A DNA stretch of 55,692 nucleotides from Planctomycetota bacterium (GCA_024279865.1 JAJRRC010000076.1:1-55692), one strand, 5' to 3'. Shown: positions 40,250 to 49,491, counted from the stretch's first letter. Numbers and translations: made by a program. The notes: generated from the letters alone by a model not told the origin.

Positions 40250-40638
40250 ATTCCGAATCGCAACACCGTGGCTTTTTTTGAAATATCGCGTTCGAGTTCT
40301 GCTTGCCGAAGTTGTTTGCGTAAGCGTTTATTTTCGTCTTGTCGTTGCTGATTTGTCGCATTTTCATCACAAGGCCCTAGAACCGGCGAGAACTTTTAAT
40401 GCCAATCTCGCAAGCTCTTTTCGCATACGCCAACGGCTCGGGCAGCCGCTTTAAAGCTGTATTTTTCATGGATCACCAAGCCCACCGCGTCGCGTTTGAA
40501 GTCGTCGGTAAATCGGCGGCGACGTAGAGCCTCAGGAGGCGACAAGTTGCTGGAGGCTTGGGATGAATTGGAAGCTGATTTGGTCGTAATGGATTCCAAA
40601 CAGAACCGGGCATTATCTAGGTTCTGTTTGGAATCCAC
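40250..40638 (-). pseudogene. Remnant of an IS3-family transposase OrfA
   Basis: The minus frame encodes RRRRFTDDFKRDAVGLV and KAAARAVGVCEKSLRDWH, the HTH of IS3/IS911 OrfA. It then has an in-frame TAA (40396-40398) and continues in the same frame with DENKRLRKQLRQAELERDI and SKKATVL, the usual leucine-zipper end of OrfA. One nonsense codon thus splits an otherwise recognisable OrfA. OrfB is absent, and downstream (toward 40250) the frame runs into att-flanking host sequence. The first codons fall in a hairpin, so the true start is uncertain. It is a decayed IS fragment next to attR. Confidence 0.8.
40591..40636. repeat. Perfect 17-bp inverted repeat at the IS remnant edge
   Basis: 40591-40607 and 40620-40636 are exact inverted copies (GGATTCCAAACAGAACC) around a 12-base loop. 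They lie between the OrfA remnant and tRNA-Arg. They may mark joined IS ends or serve as a hairpin for the leftward tRNA-Arg transcript. No T tract follows. Confidence 0.7.
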
Positions 40639-40677
40639 TGTTCGTGGGATACCGCAGTTTTTGAGTGGAAAATAAAG

Positions 40678-40751
40678 TACGCCCGGCAGGGCTCGAACCT
40701 GCGACCTGCGGATTAGAAGTCCGCTGCTCTATCCAACTGAGCTACGGGCGC
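40678..40751 (-). tRNA. tRNA-Arg(UCU)
   Basis: The minus strand folds into a cloverleaf with acceptor strand GCGCCCG paired to CGGGCGT (G1-U72 wobble), anticodon loop CTTCTAA with anticodon TCT, T loop TTCGAGC, discriminator A and no encoded CCA. It is divergent from argS, whose product would charge it, with about 100 bases between them. Confidence 0.93.
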
Positions 40752-40851
40752 TCGGGGCTGGTTGGTAACCCACAGTGTAGCATACCGATCATTCTTGTGA
40801 GTGGCGGTTTTGTGTCGCCACAGAATTTCAATTGTTGTTAGAATCTTCGGC

Positions 40852-42597
40852 GTGATACATGACCCTCAAAATCGTTTGACGGCAGCTTTCGGTCAGGCCA
40901 TGGCGGCAGCCTTTGGTCCAGACTATGCCCAAGCTGACCCTCTGATCAAATTATCAGCCAACCCTAAATTTGGCGACTATCAGGCCAATGCAGCTATGGG
41001 ACTCGCGAAAAAACTCGGCGAAAACCCTCGTCAAGTGGCTCAAAAAATCCTCGACCATTTAGACGTAGACGAACTCGCAGAGAAAGTGGACATTGCAGGA
41101 CCGGGCTTTATCAATGTTCATCTCAAAACAACTTACTTGGCCCAACAGGTACAAGCCCTTGCCAGCGATGAACGCCTAGGTGTGGCCATTGAGGCTGACA
41201 AGGCCAAGACCGTGGTCGTCGACTACTCCGGCCCAAACGTTGCCAAGGAAATGCACGTGGGACATCTGCGATCCACCATCATCGGCGATACGCTTTCACG
41301 CGTTTTGGCCTTTGCGGGTCATCGCGTGATTCGCCAGAACCATCTGGGCGATTGGGGAACCCAGTTCGGCATGTTGATCGAAAATTTGCTGGATGCAGGG
41401 GTGGATGCCTCAGCTCAAATTTCAGATTTAGAAGATTTTTACCGCAACGCCAAACAGCGTTTTGATGCTGAAGAAGGCTTTGCCGACCGGGCTCGCAAGC
41501 GTGTGGTGGCGTTGCAGGGCGGCGATGAGCCGACGTTGGAACAGTGGCGTTTACTCATTGCCGAATCCAAGCGTCATTTTAATCAAGCTTATGAAACGCT
41601 AGGCGTAATTTTAACGGACGACGATGTACGGGCTGAAAGTTTTTACAATGAATTTTTACCTAGCGTGGTGGAAGACCTCAAACAAGCGGGCTTGCTTGTG
41701 GAAAGTCAGGGCGCCCAAGTGGTTTTTCCTGATGGGTTTAAGAATCACGAAGACGAGCCACAGGCCATGATCGTGCAGAAATCCGATGGTGGATACCTTT
41801 ATGCCACGACGGACTTGGCAGCAGCCCGCTATCGTATTGAGCAATTAAAGGCAGACCGGGTGGTCTATGTCACCGATGCACGTCAAGCCCAGCATTTTGG
41901 GATGGTGTTCCAAACCTTGCGGGATGCAGGCTGGGCTCCGCCAACAGTTGAGTTGGATTATGTTCCCTTTGGCATGGTGCTTGGCCCGAACCGAAAACCT
42001 TTCAAAACACGCACGGGCGGAACGGTCAAGCTCATTGACCTGATTCATGAAGCTCAAGAGCGAGCCGGTGCGGTGATTCGTGAGAAGAACCCCGACCTGT
42101 CAGACGATGAACAGAAGAACATTGCCAGTGTGGTGGGGATTGGTGCGTTGAAATACGCGGATCTTTCCAGCGACCGGATCAAAGATTATGTGTTTGACTG
42201 GGATCGAATGCTTGCTCTTGAAGGCAACACAGCACCTTATTTACAAAATGCGTATGTGCGGATTCAGTCTATTTTCCGCAAAGGTGAAGTAGACGTTGCT
42301 TCACTGGATGGCGTGGATGTGCAAGTCGTTGAGCCAGCGGAAAAAACCTTGGCTCTGAAACTGCTTCAATTTGCTGGCGTGGTGGATGCGGTGGCGTTGA
42401 GCCTTCATCCGCACCGGTTGTGTACGTATCTTTATGAATTGGCCTCGGCGTATCATGGCTTTTATGAAAAATGCCCGGTTCTCACTGCTGCCGACGAGGC
42501 CACCCGTCAAAGTCGCCTCGCTTTGAGTCATGTCACCGCCCGCACCTTACAGCAAGGCCTGAATCTACTGGGCATTGATGTCGTCTCACGAATGTGA
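40852..42597 (+). CDS. argS: Arginyl-tRNA synthetase
   Basis: The product is about 581 residues from a GTG at 40852; an in-frame GTG at 40801 would add 17 residues with no family likeness. Domains in order are the N-terminal Add-1 domain (KFGDYQANAAMGLAKKLG), the class I HIGH motif as GPNVAKEMHVGHLRST, the Rossmann core with NHLGDWGTQFGML, the KMSKS-region variant RKPFKTRTGGTVKL, and a DALR anticodon-binding C-terminus ending TARTLQQGLNLLGIDVVSRM. It ligates Arg to tRNA-Arg in the cytoplasm. A tRNA-Arg gene lies divergently upstream. Confidence 0.95.
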   Translation: MIHDPQNRLTAAFGQAMAAAFGPDYAQADPLIKLSANPKFGDYQANAAMGLAKKLGENPRQVAQKILDHLDVDELAEKVDIAGPGFINVHLKTTYLAQQVQALASDERLGVAIEADKAKTVVVDYSGPNVAKEMHVGHLRSTIIGDTLSRVLAFAGHRVIRQNHLGDWGTQFGMLIENLLDAGVDASAQISDLEDFYRNAKQRFDAEEGFADRARKRVVALQGGDEPTLEQWRLLIAESKRHFNQAYETLGVILTDDDVRAESFYNEFLPSVVEDLKQAGLLVESQGAQVVFPDGFKNHEDEPQAMIVQKSDGGYLYATTDLAAARYRIEQLKADRVVYVTDARQAQHFGMVFQTLRDAGWAPPTVELDYVPFGMVLGPNRKPFKTRTGGTVKLIDLIHEAQERAGAVIREKNPDLSDDEQKNIASVVGIGALKYADLSSDRIKDYVFDWDRMLALEGNTAPYLQNAYVRIQSIFRKGEVDVASLDGVDVQVVEPAEKTLALKLLQFAGVVDAVALSLHPHRLCTYLYELASAYHGFYEKCPVLTAADEATRQSRLALSHVTARTLQQGLNLLGIDVVSRM

Positions 42598-42608
42598 TTT
42601 TTTTTTAG

Positions 42609-42639
42609 TTATCAGTGATCAGCGATCAGTTGTCAGTAA
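42609..42639. repeat. Short degenerate GATCAGT tandem repeat
   Basis: TATCAGTGATCAGCGATCAGT and the following TTGTCAGT form four degenerate heptamers between argS and the DUF1802 gene. Such TCAG-type runs are common intergenic filler in many bacterial genomes. Confidence 0.6.
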
Positions 42640-42701
42640 GATGAAGATTAAGATAAAGAGGTAGCGTCTGGGGTTTGTTTGTAGATTTTTTTAACTTTAA
42701 A

Positions 42702-43289
42702 ATGAATGGGTCAAGATTGATGTTGGATGTTGCACTTAAAGAATGGGCTGTGGTTTGTGATCTGCTTTTAGAAGGCAAGTTGGCTTTGCTGCTCCGCAAA
42801 GGAGGGATTGCTGAGAAGGGGGGAGCTGGGGTGTTTGAATTAGAGCATCCTCGATTTGCGATGTGGCCTAGCTGGGCGCATCAGATTCCCCAACGCATTA
42901 AAGAGCCGTTCCGCGATCAAGTCCAAGTCCTAGATGAGCCGGGCGAAGTGACGCTTTGCGGGTATGGCCAAGTGGATCATATTTGGCAGGTCCCCTCGCG
43001 TGAAGCCTTTGATCAGCTTGAGGATTTGCATTGCTGGACAGAGCCTCAGATCAACATGCGGTTTAACTATAAGCCTGAAAAACCACTGTATTTGATGGCA
43101 GTGCGGGCTTATAAGCTCGCACAAACCAAAGAGGTTGAGAACTTGCCTGAGTACTCCGGTTGTCGCAGTTGGGTTCCATTGCACGATACGGATGCGGTGG
43201 ACGAAGCGGGCGCAGTGGCAGCACTGGACGACAGCCATTTTGCAGTGATTGTCGCTCGGGTGAATCAAGCCTTTAAATCAGGAAGCTGA
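42702..43289 (+). CDS. DUF1802 family protein
   Basis: The product has 195 residues from the ATG at 42702; a start at 42720 (MLDVALKEWAVVCDLLLEGK) is equally plausible and closer to the family's usual beginning. Signature parts are LLLRKGGIAEKGG, ELEHPRFAMWPSWAHQ, and LYLMAVRAYKLAQ with a final NLPEYSGCRSWVPL. DUF1802 proteins are of unknown function and occur in cyanobacteria and planctomycetes. The gene is solitary: it follows argS by about 100 bases and converges on purE. Confidence 0.72.
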   Translation: MNGSRLMLDVALKEWAVVCDLLLEGKLALLLRKGGIAEKGGAGVFELEHPRFAMWPSWAHQIPQRIKEPFRDQVQVLDEPGEVTLCGYGQVDHIWQVPSREAFDQLEDLHCWTEPQINMRFNYKPEKPLYLMAVRAYKLAQTKEVENLPEYSGCRSWVPLHDTDAVDEAGAVAALDDSHFAVIVARVNQAFKSGS

Positions 43290-43451
43290 TTACTTTCCCA
43301 ATCAAAGATACTCTTTTGGGAACGTGTATCCCCTGACATCCAAGCACGATGGCTTGCACGTTTGTTGTTGGGGGGTGTGGAAGGCTTTTAGAGCGTTTGT
43401 CGCTATTGATCGCCAAAGCCGCGATACCTCAGTACGAGGTATTCTAGCTGT

Positions 43452-43952
43452 TTAGGCTGCGGGTGGATTTTCATCGATCATGGCGGTTTGCGCTTTGCGG
43501 TAATCCACAAGCTTTTGAGCCAATTGGGGATCGGATGAAGCCAAGATGCTCACGGCAAAGAGAGCTGCGTTCACCGCACCATGGTTGCCGACGGCAAAGG
43601 TTGCCACGGGAATCCCCTTGGGCATTTGAACGGTTGAAAGCAGTGCGTCAAGGCCACCCATGACTTTGCCGTCCATCGGAACGCCGAGGATCGGAATGGT
43701 GGTCAGTGAAGCCATGACCCCAGCAAGGTGAGCAGCCATGCCTGCAGCAGCGATGATGACCTTGAGGCCACGCTCTTGAGCCCCGGCACCAAATTCGTGC
43801 GCCCGTTGTGGGGTTCGGTGTGCTGAGCAAACTTTCATTTCATAGCCAATGCCGAATTCTTCGAGCACTTGGGCTGCTTTGTGCATGGTAGGGGCATCTG
43901 AGGCACTTCCCATCACGATGCCGACGAGTGGTTTGGTCTGATTTTCATTCAT
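43452..43952 (-). CDS. purE: N5-carboxyaminoimidazole ribonucleotide mutase
   Basis: The product is 166 residues from the ATG at 43952 (an upstream frame to 44117 lacks family likeness and overlaps the kinase gene end). The motifs GIVMGSASDAPTMHKA, KVCSAHRTPQRAHEF (catalytic His) and GMAAHLAGVMASLTTIPILG are those of class I PurE. It converts N5-CAIR to CAIR in purine synthesis. Its partner purK is not in the window. It lies downstream of the kinase gene on the same strand, with about 80 bases between. Confidence 0.93.
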   Translation of the reverse strand: MNENQTKPLVGIVMGSASDAPTMHKAAQVLEEFGIGYEMKVCSAHRTPQRAHEFGAGAQERGLKVIIAAAGMAAHLAGVMASLTTIPILGVPMDGKVMGGLDALLSTVQMPKGIPVATFAVGNHGAVNAALFAVSILASSDPQLAQKLVDYRKAQTAMIDENPPAA

Positions 43953-44035
43953 GGTGGGAGAGTATACAGAATTTTGAGCTGTTTGGCATGCTCCCCAAGG
44001 GTGTGATCCAGAGCATGCTTGGGCTATCGTTGCTT

Positions 44036-46033
44036 TTAAGGTGCTGGGGGTGGTTTCATAGCGTTTATTGTCTGTTGTTGAAGCTGCTTGGCCTCGGTTA
44101 CGATTTGTTGAGCCCAAGCTTTGTCACCATAGAGGGTGAGGATGGATTGGCAGACCGCCAAGGTGCGGGTGGGGTTGATCTTTAAAAAATGCCTGGCTCG
44201 AACCAGTTGTTGTCGAAGGGGGGCAAGGTGGGTGGTTTTATAACTTTCGAGGGTTTCTTGTAATCGGGTGGTGAGTCGTTTGGCGACATCAAGGAGCCGT
44301 TGCTCCCGCCTAGAGAGTTCAGCTTGTGGGTCTGCATATAAAACTTGCAAGGCTTGGAGTTGTGCCAAGGCGCGTTCGGGTTGGGATTGCATTTGGGTGA
44401 TGGCTTCGAGACAGATTCGTTCAATGGGGCTCAGTGACTGGGCATTGGCCATGCGAAGTTTTGAGCGACGGCGGAGTTTTTTTTCCAGATCACGAACCTG
44501 TAAATCTTCTTTGATCTGGGTGATCTCGTTGAGCCTTGGATCGTCAGAACGGACCAGTTCTTCAAAACGCAGGATGGCCAATTGAGCTTGTTCCATTGAG
44601 TTGTCGTCAGTTTTCTGAGACAGGTAAACAATACGCTTGAATTGCTTGTTGGGGTCCAGTGGTTGATGCCAGAGCAAGAGGCCCCCAGCCGTGGCGATTA
44701 ACAGCAGCAAAAAGATGACGGTGGGCGTTGAGATAATCCGTGGCCGTCGTCGGGCTTCATCTTGAGCCCGCTGGCGATCTTGCTCGTGGGCTTCTTCAGC
44801 GGTAATGAAGACGGTGTGGTCGGAGGTGGCGTGGGATGTTTCTGCGGGACTGTTGGGGGGCTGGTCCGTCGCAGGCATGCTTGGCAAGGTGGCGGCCCGT
44901 GCGGCAGTGGAGATCATCGTCTGGTCAGGGTCGCCCCCCGGGGTCGAGGCCAAGGTGACATCAGGGTCCTCTGAAGCAAGCTGTACGGTGGTGACATCAT
45001 AAGGCCGACTGGGTTGATTGGAACGGATATTTCCCAAAGGTTTTTTGGGGATAAATCCGGGGGTTAATCCGGGGGTAACTCCGGGGGTGGGTTCGGGTGT
45101 CTCGGGGGTTGCGGCCGCGATGGCTGCTTGGGTGGGACTGATGAGGGCTGGGTCGACTGTTGGTTTGGCGGTGCTGGCGGCAGGGGGGGTGGGGGATTGT
45201 CCTTGGCGGAAGGCCACGGCATCGCGGACGCCTTTGAGACTTTTGGCGAGCATGCCTGCGTTAGCAACGCGGTCGTGGGGATTTTTGCGAAGCAGGGTCG
45301 AGATTACAATGGACAATTCTTGAGGCACATCAGGGACCAGCAAGTCCACCGGCTGGGCGGTCTTGTTTTTGTGCATGTCGATCAATTGAAGCAAGCTGTC
45401 TGCGACAAACGGCGGATGTCCTGCGAGCAGGGCATAAAACGTGCCACCCAAAGCGTAGAGATCTGCATGTTCGGTGATTTTAACGTCGCCACGAGCTTGT
45501 TCAGGTGCCATGTAGCTGGCGGTTCCGATGGGTCCACCGGCCATGGTAAAGCCTTCGAACCCATAGAGACGGGCGATGCCGAAGTCGGTGAGCTTGGGCT
45601 TGCCGTTGGGGCCGAGCATGATGTTGGCGGGTTTGATGTCTCGATGAATAATGCCATGCAGATGTGCATGGCGGAGGGCTTCGCAAAGCGGGATGCCCAG
45701 TTCGATCATTTCAGACCAGCTAAATTTTCGTTTGTTTGTCAGTTCATCCTGAAGGCTATTGCCCGGGACATATTCCATGGCATAGAACAGTTGGCCTTGC
45801 TGTTCTCCAAAGCCAAAAAGTTTGACGATGTGCGGGTGTTCAAGTTTGCGTAGGCTTTCAATTTCGCCTTCAAAGCGTAAGCGAAAGCCCGGTCGGCTGG
45901 CCATCTCACGGGGCAGTAGTTTGATGGCGACTTGGCGGTGTTGGTTTTCATCGGTGCCGAGGTAAACTTCATCCATGCCACCTTCACCAAGTTTACGTTC
46001 AATGCGATAGGGGCCAAGGTGGGTTGGTTGCAT
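44036..46033 (-). CDS. Membrane-anchored PknB-type Ser/Thr protein kinase
   Basis: The 665-residue protein has an N-terminal kinase domain (about 9-270). The Gly loop is LGEGGMDEVYLG (Asp where most have Gly), with VAIKLLP Lys, catalytic loop IIHRDIKPANIML, DFGIARL and the activation segment GTASYMAPEQARG. A long Pro/Thr-rich linker follows (about 280-430, including a PTPGVTPGLTPG repeat), one transmembrane helix (about 437-457) and a helical extracytoplasmic domain of about 200 residues. Catalytic residues are complete. Such kinases are abundant in planctomycetes. The C-terminal domain has no PASTA repeats and its ligand is unknown. Confidence 0.92.
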   Translation of the reverse strand: MQPTHLGPYRIERKLGEGGMDEVYLGTDENQHRQVAIKLLPREMASRPGFRLRFEGEIESLRKLEHPHIVKLFGFGEQQGQLFYAMEYVPGNSLQDELTNKRKFSWSEMIELGIPLCEALRHAHLHGIIHRDIKPANIMLGPNGKPKLTDFGIARLYGFEGFTMAGGPIGTASYMAPEQARGDVKITEHADLYALGGTFYALLAGHPPFVADSLLQLIDMHKNKTAQPVDLLVPDVPQELSIVISTLLRKNPHDRVANAGMLAKSLKGVRDAVAFRQGQSPTPPAASTAKPTVDPALISPTQAAIAAATPETPEPTPGVTPGLTPGFIPKKPLGNIRSNQPSRPYDVTTVQLASEDPDVTLASTPGGDPDQTMISTAARAATLPSMPATDQPPNSPAETSHATSDHTVFITAEEAHEQDRQRAQDEARRRPRIISTPTVIFLLLLIATAGGLLLWHQPLDPNKQFKRIVYLSQKTDDNSMEQAQLAILRFEELVRSDDPRLNEITQIKEDLQVRDLEKKLRRRSKLRMANAQSLSPIERICLEAITQMQSQPERALAQLQALQVLYADPQAELSRREQRLLDVAKRLTTRLQETLESYKTTHLAPLRQQLVRARHFLKINPTRTLAVCQSILTLYGDKAWAQQIVTEAKQLQQQTINAMKPPPAP

Positions 46034-46429
46034 GATGAATATTGGACCACAAACCAGCAGGTCATTGCAAGCACAAAAGAGGGGGGTAAGTCACAAAAGA
46101 GTCGATGTCTCGTCTTTTTAATAGCATTTATCGTGGTGATTGAAAAAAACATTGAACCACAGAGAACGCAGAGATCGCAAAGAAAGAAAATAGGCAATCC
46201 ATGGGTTGGGGGAATTTTGAAGCAACGTGCAAATTGAGCCATTAAACACCAAGCAACAATCCTTCTTTTTGATCTTTGTGGTGAAACTTCGGTTTTATTT
46301 CTGTTCCGTGATGGTTTTGGTGTGAGAGGTGGGCTTGGAGTCATTCTTTTGCGATATCGACTATACTGATTTGGCTCGCAATATTTACAAGAATCGCGTT
46401 TTCTTTTACTTGTTATAGGGGAGTTCATT
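46034..46429. other. Intergenic region between the kinase gene and lemA
   Basis: This 396-base divergent region holds the promoters of both neighbours but no gene. AACCACAGAGAACGCAGAG (46156-46174) with a following purine-rich part is the widespread intergenic repeat that translates on the minus strand to a Cys/Leu-rich false peptide. A possible -10 for lemA is TATACT at 46363-46368. Confidence 0.55.
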
Positions 46430-47029
46430 ATGACGGAAATTTTTATTACACTTGGCGTTCTGTTTTTTGTGGCTTTGGTTCTGGTGGTCTGGCTGGTCAA
46501 GATTTACAACCGGCTTGTCATGCTTCGCAATCGTTTTAAAAACGCGTTTGCTCAGATCGATGTCCAGCTCAAGCGACGGTATGACTTGATTCCCAATCTC
46601 GTCGAGACGGCCAAGGGCTATCTCAAGCATGAACGTGAAACGCTTGAAGCGGTGATTGCTTCTCGTAACCAAGCGGCCAAACTCGAAGGTCTTGCCGCGG
46701 CAGATCCGGGTAATGCCGGTGCGATGCAGAACTTGATGGGGGCTGAAGGCGCTTTGAGTGGCGCGATGGGACGGCTCATGATGGTGATGGAAGCGTATCC
46801 AGACCTCAAGGCCGATACCCAGATGATGGCCGTGATGGAAGAACTGACCAGCACCGAAAATAAAATTTCCTTTGCCCGTCAGGCTTACAACGATTCGGTG
46901 ACGCTGTACAACACCAATTGCCAAACCTTTCCCAATGCTTTGATTGCTGGGCCGTGTAACTTTACACAAGCTCAGTTGTTTGAAGTGACCGAGTCTGAAG
47001 AACGTGAAGTTGTGAAAGTTTCCTTCTAA
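46430..47029 (+). CDS. lemA: LemA family protein
   Basis: The 199-residue protein has an N-terminal membrane helix (about 5-25, FITLGVLFFVALVLVVWLV). The conserved LemA core follows: YNRLVMLRNRFKNAFAQIDV, LKRRYDLIPNLVETAKGYL, ERETLEAVIASRNQA and LTSTENKISFARQAYNDSVT. Topology is N-out with a helical bundle in the cytoplasm. It forms a probable operon with the HtpX-like protease 57 bases downstream, a common pairing. The family's precise role is unsettled. Confidence 0.93.
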   Translation: MTEIFITLGVLFFVALVLVVWLVKIYNRLVMLRNRFKNAFAQIDVQLKRRYDLIPNLVETAKGYLKHERETLEAVIASRNQAAKLEGLAAADPGNAGAMQNLMGAEGALSGAMGRLMMVMEAYPDLKADTQMMAVMEELTSTENKISFARQAYNDSVTLYNTNCQTFPNALIAGPCNFTQAQLFEVTESEEREVVKVSF

Positions 47030-47086
47030 AGCGGCAAGGTTTGTTTTTGAATTGCATGATCCTTTAAAAATTGATCGCGGAGTTCT

Positions 47087-49078
47087 GTGATGGCAATGGA
47101 TTTTTTTGAGCATCAGGACATCGCTCGCCGCAAGACAGGCCGACTGGTTTGGCTGTTTGTGTTGGCGGTGGCGTTCATTGTTGCGTTGACCTATTTGGTG
47201 GTGAGCGCGTTTGTGGTTGGGATTCAACTTAAAGATCCTGAAGTGACGGAATTTACATGGGGGATGCTCTGGGACCCGACTTTGCTGGGTGGGGTGGGGC
47301 TAGGTGTCTTGGCGGTGGTGACGTTTGGGTCGCTTTACAAACTTGCCTCGCTTCGCGGCGGGGGACGGGTGGTGGCGGAATCCCTTGGCGGACGGCTGCT
47401 TGATGGAGCTAGCAGCGATCCGGTGGAACGTAAAATTCTTAATGTGGTTCAAGAGATGGCGATTGCGTCAGGCTCACCTGTTCCGCCGGTGTATATGATG
47501 GACAATGAAAAAGGGATCAACGCTTTTGCCGCCGGTTTTTCCTTAAGTGATGCGGTGATTGGCGTGACGCGAGGCTGCGTGGAAAATCTCACTCGTGATG
47601 AGCTTCAAGGCGTGATCGCTCACGAATTCAGCCATATTCTCAACGGCGATATGCGATTGAACATTCGACTCATGGGGGTGCTGCATGGCATTCTTGTCAT
47701 CGGGATGCTGGGCTTGGTCATTTTCCGAATGTCCCTGTTCACTGGCGGGCATTCACGTCGTCGTGGCAAAGACAGCAATCCCATTCCATTGATCGCATTG
47801 GGTTTGGCTTTGTTGGTGATTGGTTACGTGGGCGTCTTTTTTGGGAACATGATCAAGGCTGCTCTGTCCCGTCAGCGGGAGTTTTTAGCAGATGCGTCTG
47901 CTGTTCAGTTTACCCGTAATCCTGCGGGCATTGCTGGAGCGTTACACCGTATCGCCACGATGTCAGAAGGGTCTCGAAGCAGTAAGTCCTGCGCTTCAAA
48001 CTTGTCGCATCCCCAGGCAGACGAAGCGAGCCACATGTTTTTTGGCGAAGGCGTTCAGCACTGGTTTGGCGGAGCGATGGCAACCCATCCACCGTTGGCG
48101 ATGCGCATTGCACGAATTGATCCTTCGTTTGATGGCAAACTGGCGGATGTTCCAAAATCAAAGTCAAAATCAAAATCCAAGGCCAAAACAAAATCCAAAT
48201 TATCCCGTCAAAGCCAGCTTGGCATCAGTGGCCTTGCTGCGGGTGCTGGGGCTATGGGCGGGGGGGTTGAGCAGATCGGCATGATCAGCCAGTTGCATCT
48301 TGCTTACGCGGCGAGCCTTGTTGAAGCGATGCCCAAACCGGTGGTGGAGGCTTCGCACGAAGTGTTTGGCGCTCGGGCGTTGGTGTATGCGTTGTTGCTT
48401 GATAATGATGCCAAGGTTCGTCAAGCCCAGTTGCATCAACTCCAACAGCACGCAGACGAACAGGTCTACCGTGATACGTTGCGACTTGAGCCGATGGTTC
48501 AGATGTTAGACCCCGCAGCCCCGTTGGCCTTGCTGGACATGGCGATGGCGCCTTTGCGTGAGCTTTCAGCCAGTCAGTATGTGGCATTTAAGACCAATTT
48601 GATTCATCTGATCGAGGCAGATCAGCGGGTGAGTTTGTTTGAATGGACCCTGCAACGAATTTTACTGCATCACCTTGAGCCTGTGTTTCATCAGAGGCAG
48701 ACGCCCAGAGCCCGTGTGCGATCATTGTCGTCGGTGACGGGGGCTATTTCGGTGGTCTTGTCGACGCTTGCGTATGTGGGTCAAAAGAAAGCTGGCAATG
48801 CAGAGGCAGCATTTACCCAGGCCATGACTGCATTGGGTCAGGTGCGTGGGGTGACCTTGTTACCTACGGAGGCTTGTGGTTTGGGCGCGGTGGGTGATGC
48901 GTTGGATCAGTTGGTGGGCTTGTTGCCGCCGTTGAAAAAGCGAGTGGTACATGCTTGTGCTGCGGCAGTGAGTGCTGATGGTGAAGTGACGGTGCAGGAG
49001 GCGGAGTTGTTCCGGGCCTTGGTCGATTCACTGGACTGCCCGGTCCCGCCGTTGTTGCCTGGCCAGCCGTTGCGATAA
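47087..49078 (+). CDS. M48 (HtpX-like) zinc metalloprotease with long C-terminal extension
   Basis: The 663-residue protein is much longer than HtpX (about 290). Hydrophobic segments lie at about 20-45, 65-85, 195-215 and 230-255. The zinc site is HEFSH (179-183) with the third ligand E265 in RQREFLADASAVQF. After about residue 350 a Lys/Ser repeat (KSKSKSKSKAKTKSK) leads into a 300-residue helical domain with the acidic-loop segment HACAAAVSADGEVTVQEAEL, like a TerB domain. Membrane protein quality control is the expected role. It is cotranscribed with lemA. Confidence 0.88.
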   Translation: MMAMDFFEHQDIARRKTGRLVWLFVLAVAFIVALTYLVVSAFVVGIQLKDPEVTEFTWGMLWDPTLLGGVGLGVLAVVTFGSLYKLASLRGGGRVVAESLGGRLLDGASSDPVERKILNVVQEMAIASGSPVPPVYMMDNEKGINAFAAGFSLSDAVIGVTRGCVENLTRDELQGVIAHEFSHILNGDMRLNIRLMGVLHGILVIGMLGLVIFRMSLFTGGHSRRRGKDSNPIPLIALGLALLVIGYVGVFFGNMIKAALSRQREFLADASAVQFTRNPAGIAGALHRIATMSEGSRSSKSCASNLSHPQADEASHMFFGEGVQHWFGGAMATHPPLAMRIARIDPSFDGKLADVPKSKSKSKSKAKTKSKLSRQSQLGISGLAAGAGAMGGGVEQIGMISQLHLAYAASLVEAMPKPVVEASHEVFGARALVYALLLDNDAKVRQAQLHQLQQHADEQVYRDTLRLEPMVQMLDPAAPLALLDMAMAPLRELSASQYVAFKTNLIHLIEADQRVSLFEWTLQRILLHHLEPVFHQRQTPRARVRSLSSVTGAISVVLSTLAYVGQKKAGNAEAAFTQAMTALGQVRGVTLLPTEACGLGAVGDALDQLVGLLPPLKKRVVHACAAAVSADGEVTVQEAELFRALVDSLDCPVPPLLPGQPLR

Positions 49079-49165
49079 TCTTTCTGGGTCAGCAATGGCG
49101 TTTGAGGTCCGTTTGCGGCCGTTGAACGTGACACCTGAGGTGACTGGGCGTAAAATGGTCTGTCT

Positions 49166-49486
49166 ATGACTGAAACCCAAGATAAATATCAAGATTTTGA
49201 AATTGTCGAGCCGATTGGCAAGCGTATTCTGATTCGTAAGGATCAGGACAAAAAGAAGACCAAATCGGGCATCCATTTACCTGACAAGGTTGAAATTCCC
49301 ACTTTGACGGGTCGGATTGTTTGTATTTCGACCCAGATCGACAATGATCTGGACTATCCCATTCGTCAATATGATCGTGTGCTGTTCAATCCCAAGGGTG
49401 CGATTCCGGTGGATTTTGAAGGCGACAACCGTCTGTTTGTCGTGCCTGTGGAGCATGTGGTGGCCGTGTTTCGCAAAGCAGAATAA
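49166..49486 (+). CDS. GroES-like co-chaperonin, stand-alone
   Basis: The 106-residue protein has the Cpn10 fold pattern: EIVEPIGKRILIRKDQDKKK, then the mobile-loop region TKSGIHLPDKVEIPTLTGRI, the DRVLFNPKGAIPVDF strand and the end LFVVPVEHVVAVF. The mobile loop lacks the usual GGI(V/L)L(P)/T context but keeps SGIHLP. No groEL is adjacent. It may be a paralogue serving one of several GroELs, as found in planctomycetes. It lies six bases before aroA and could share its transcript. Confidence 0.85.
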   Translation: MTETQDKYQDFEIVEPIGKRILIRKDQDKKKTKSGIHLPDKVEIPTLTGRIVCISTQIDNDLDYPIRQYDRVLFNPKGAIPVDFEGDNRLFVVPVEHVVAVFRKAE

Positions 49487-49491
49487 TCATC

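Noticed and set aside
45128-45853. 241-residue plus-strand open frame inside the kinase gene
   Set aside because: It is antisense to the conserved kinase domain and has no independent motif or start signal.
46140-46200. Antisense Cys/Leu-rich coding sequence (FFLCDLCVLCGS)
   Set aside because: It is the false translation of the common AACCACAGAG intergenic repeat.
46406-47227. 273-residue minus-strand open frame across lemA
   Set aside because: His/Arg/Asn-rich shadow of lemA and the start of the protease gene.
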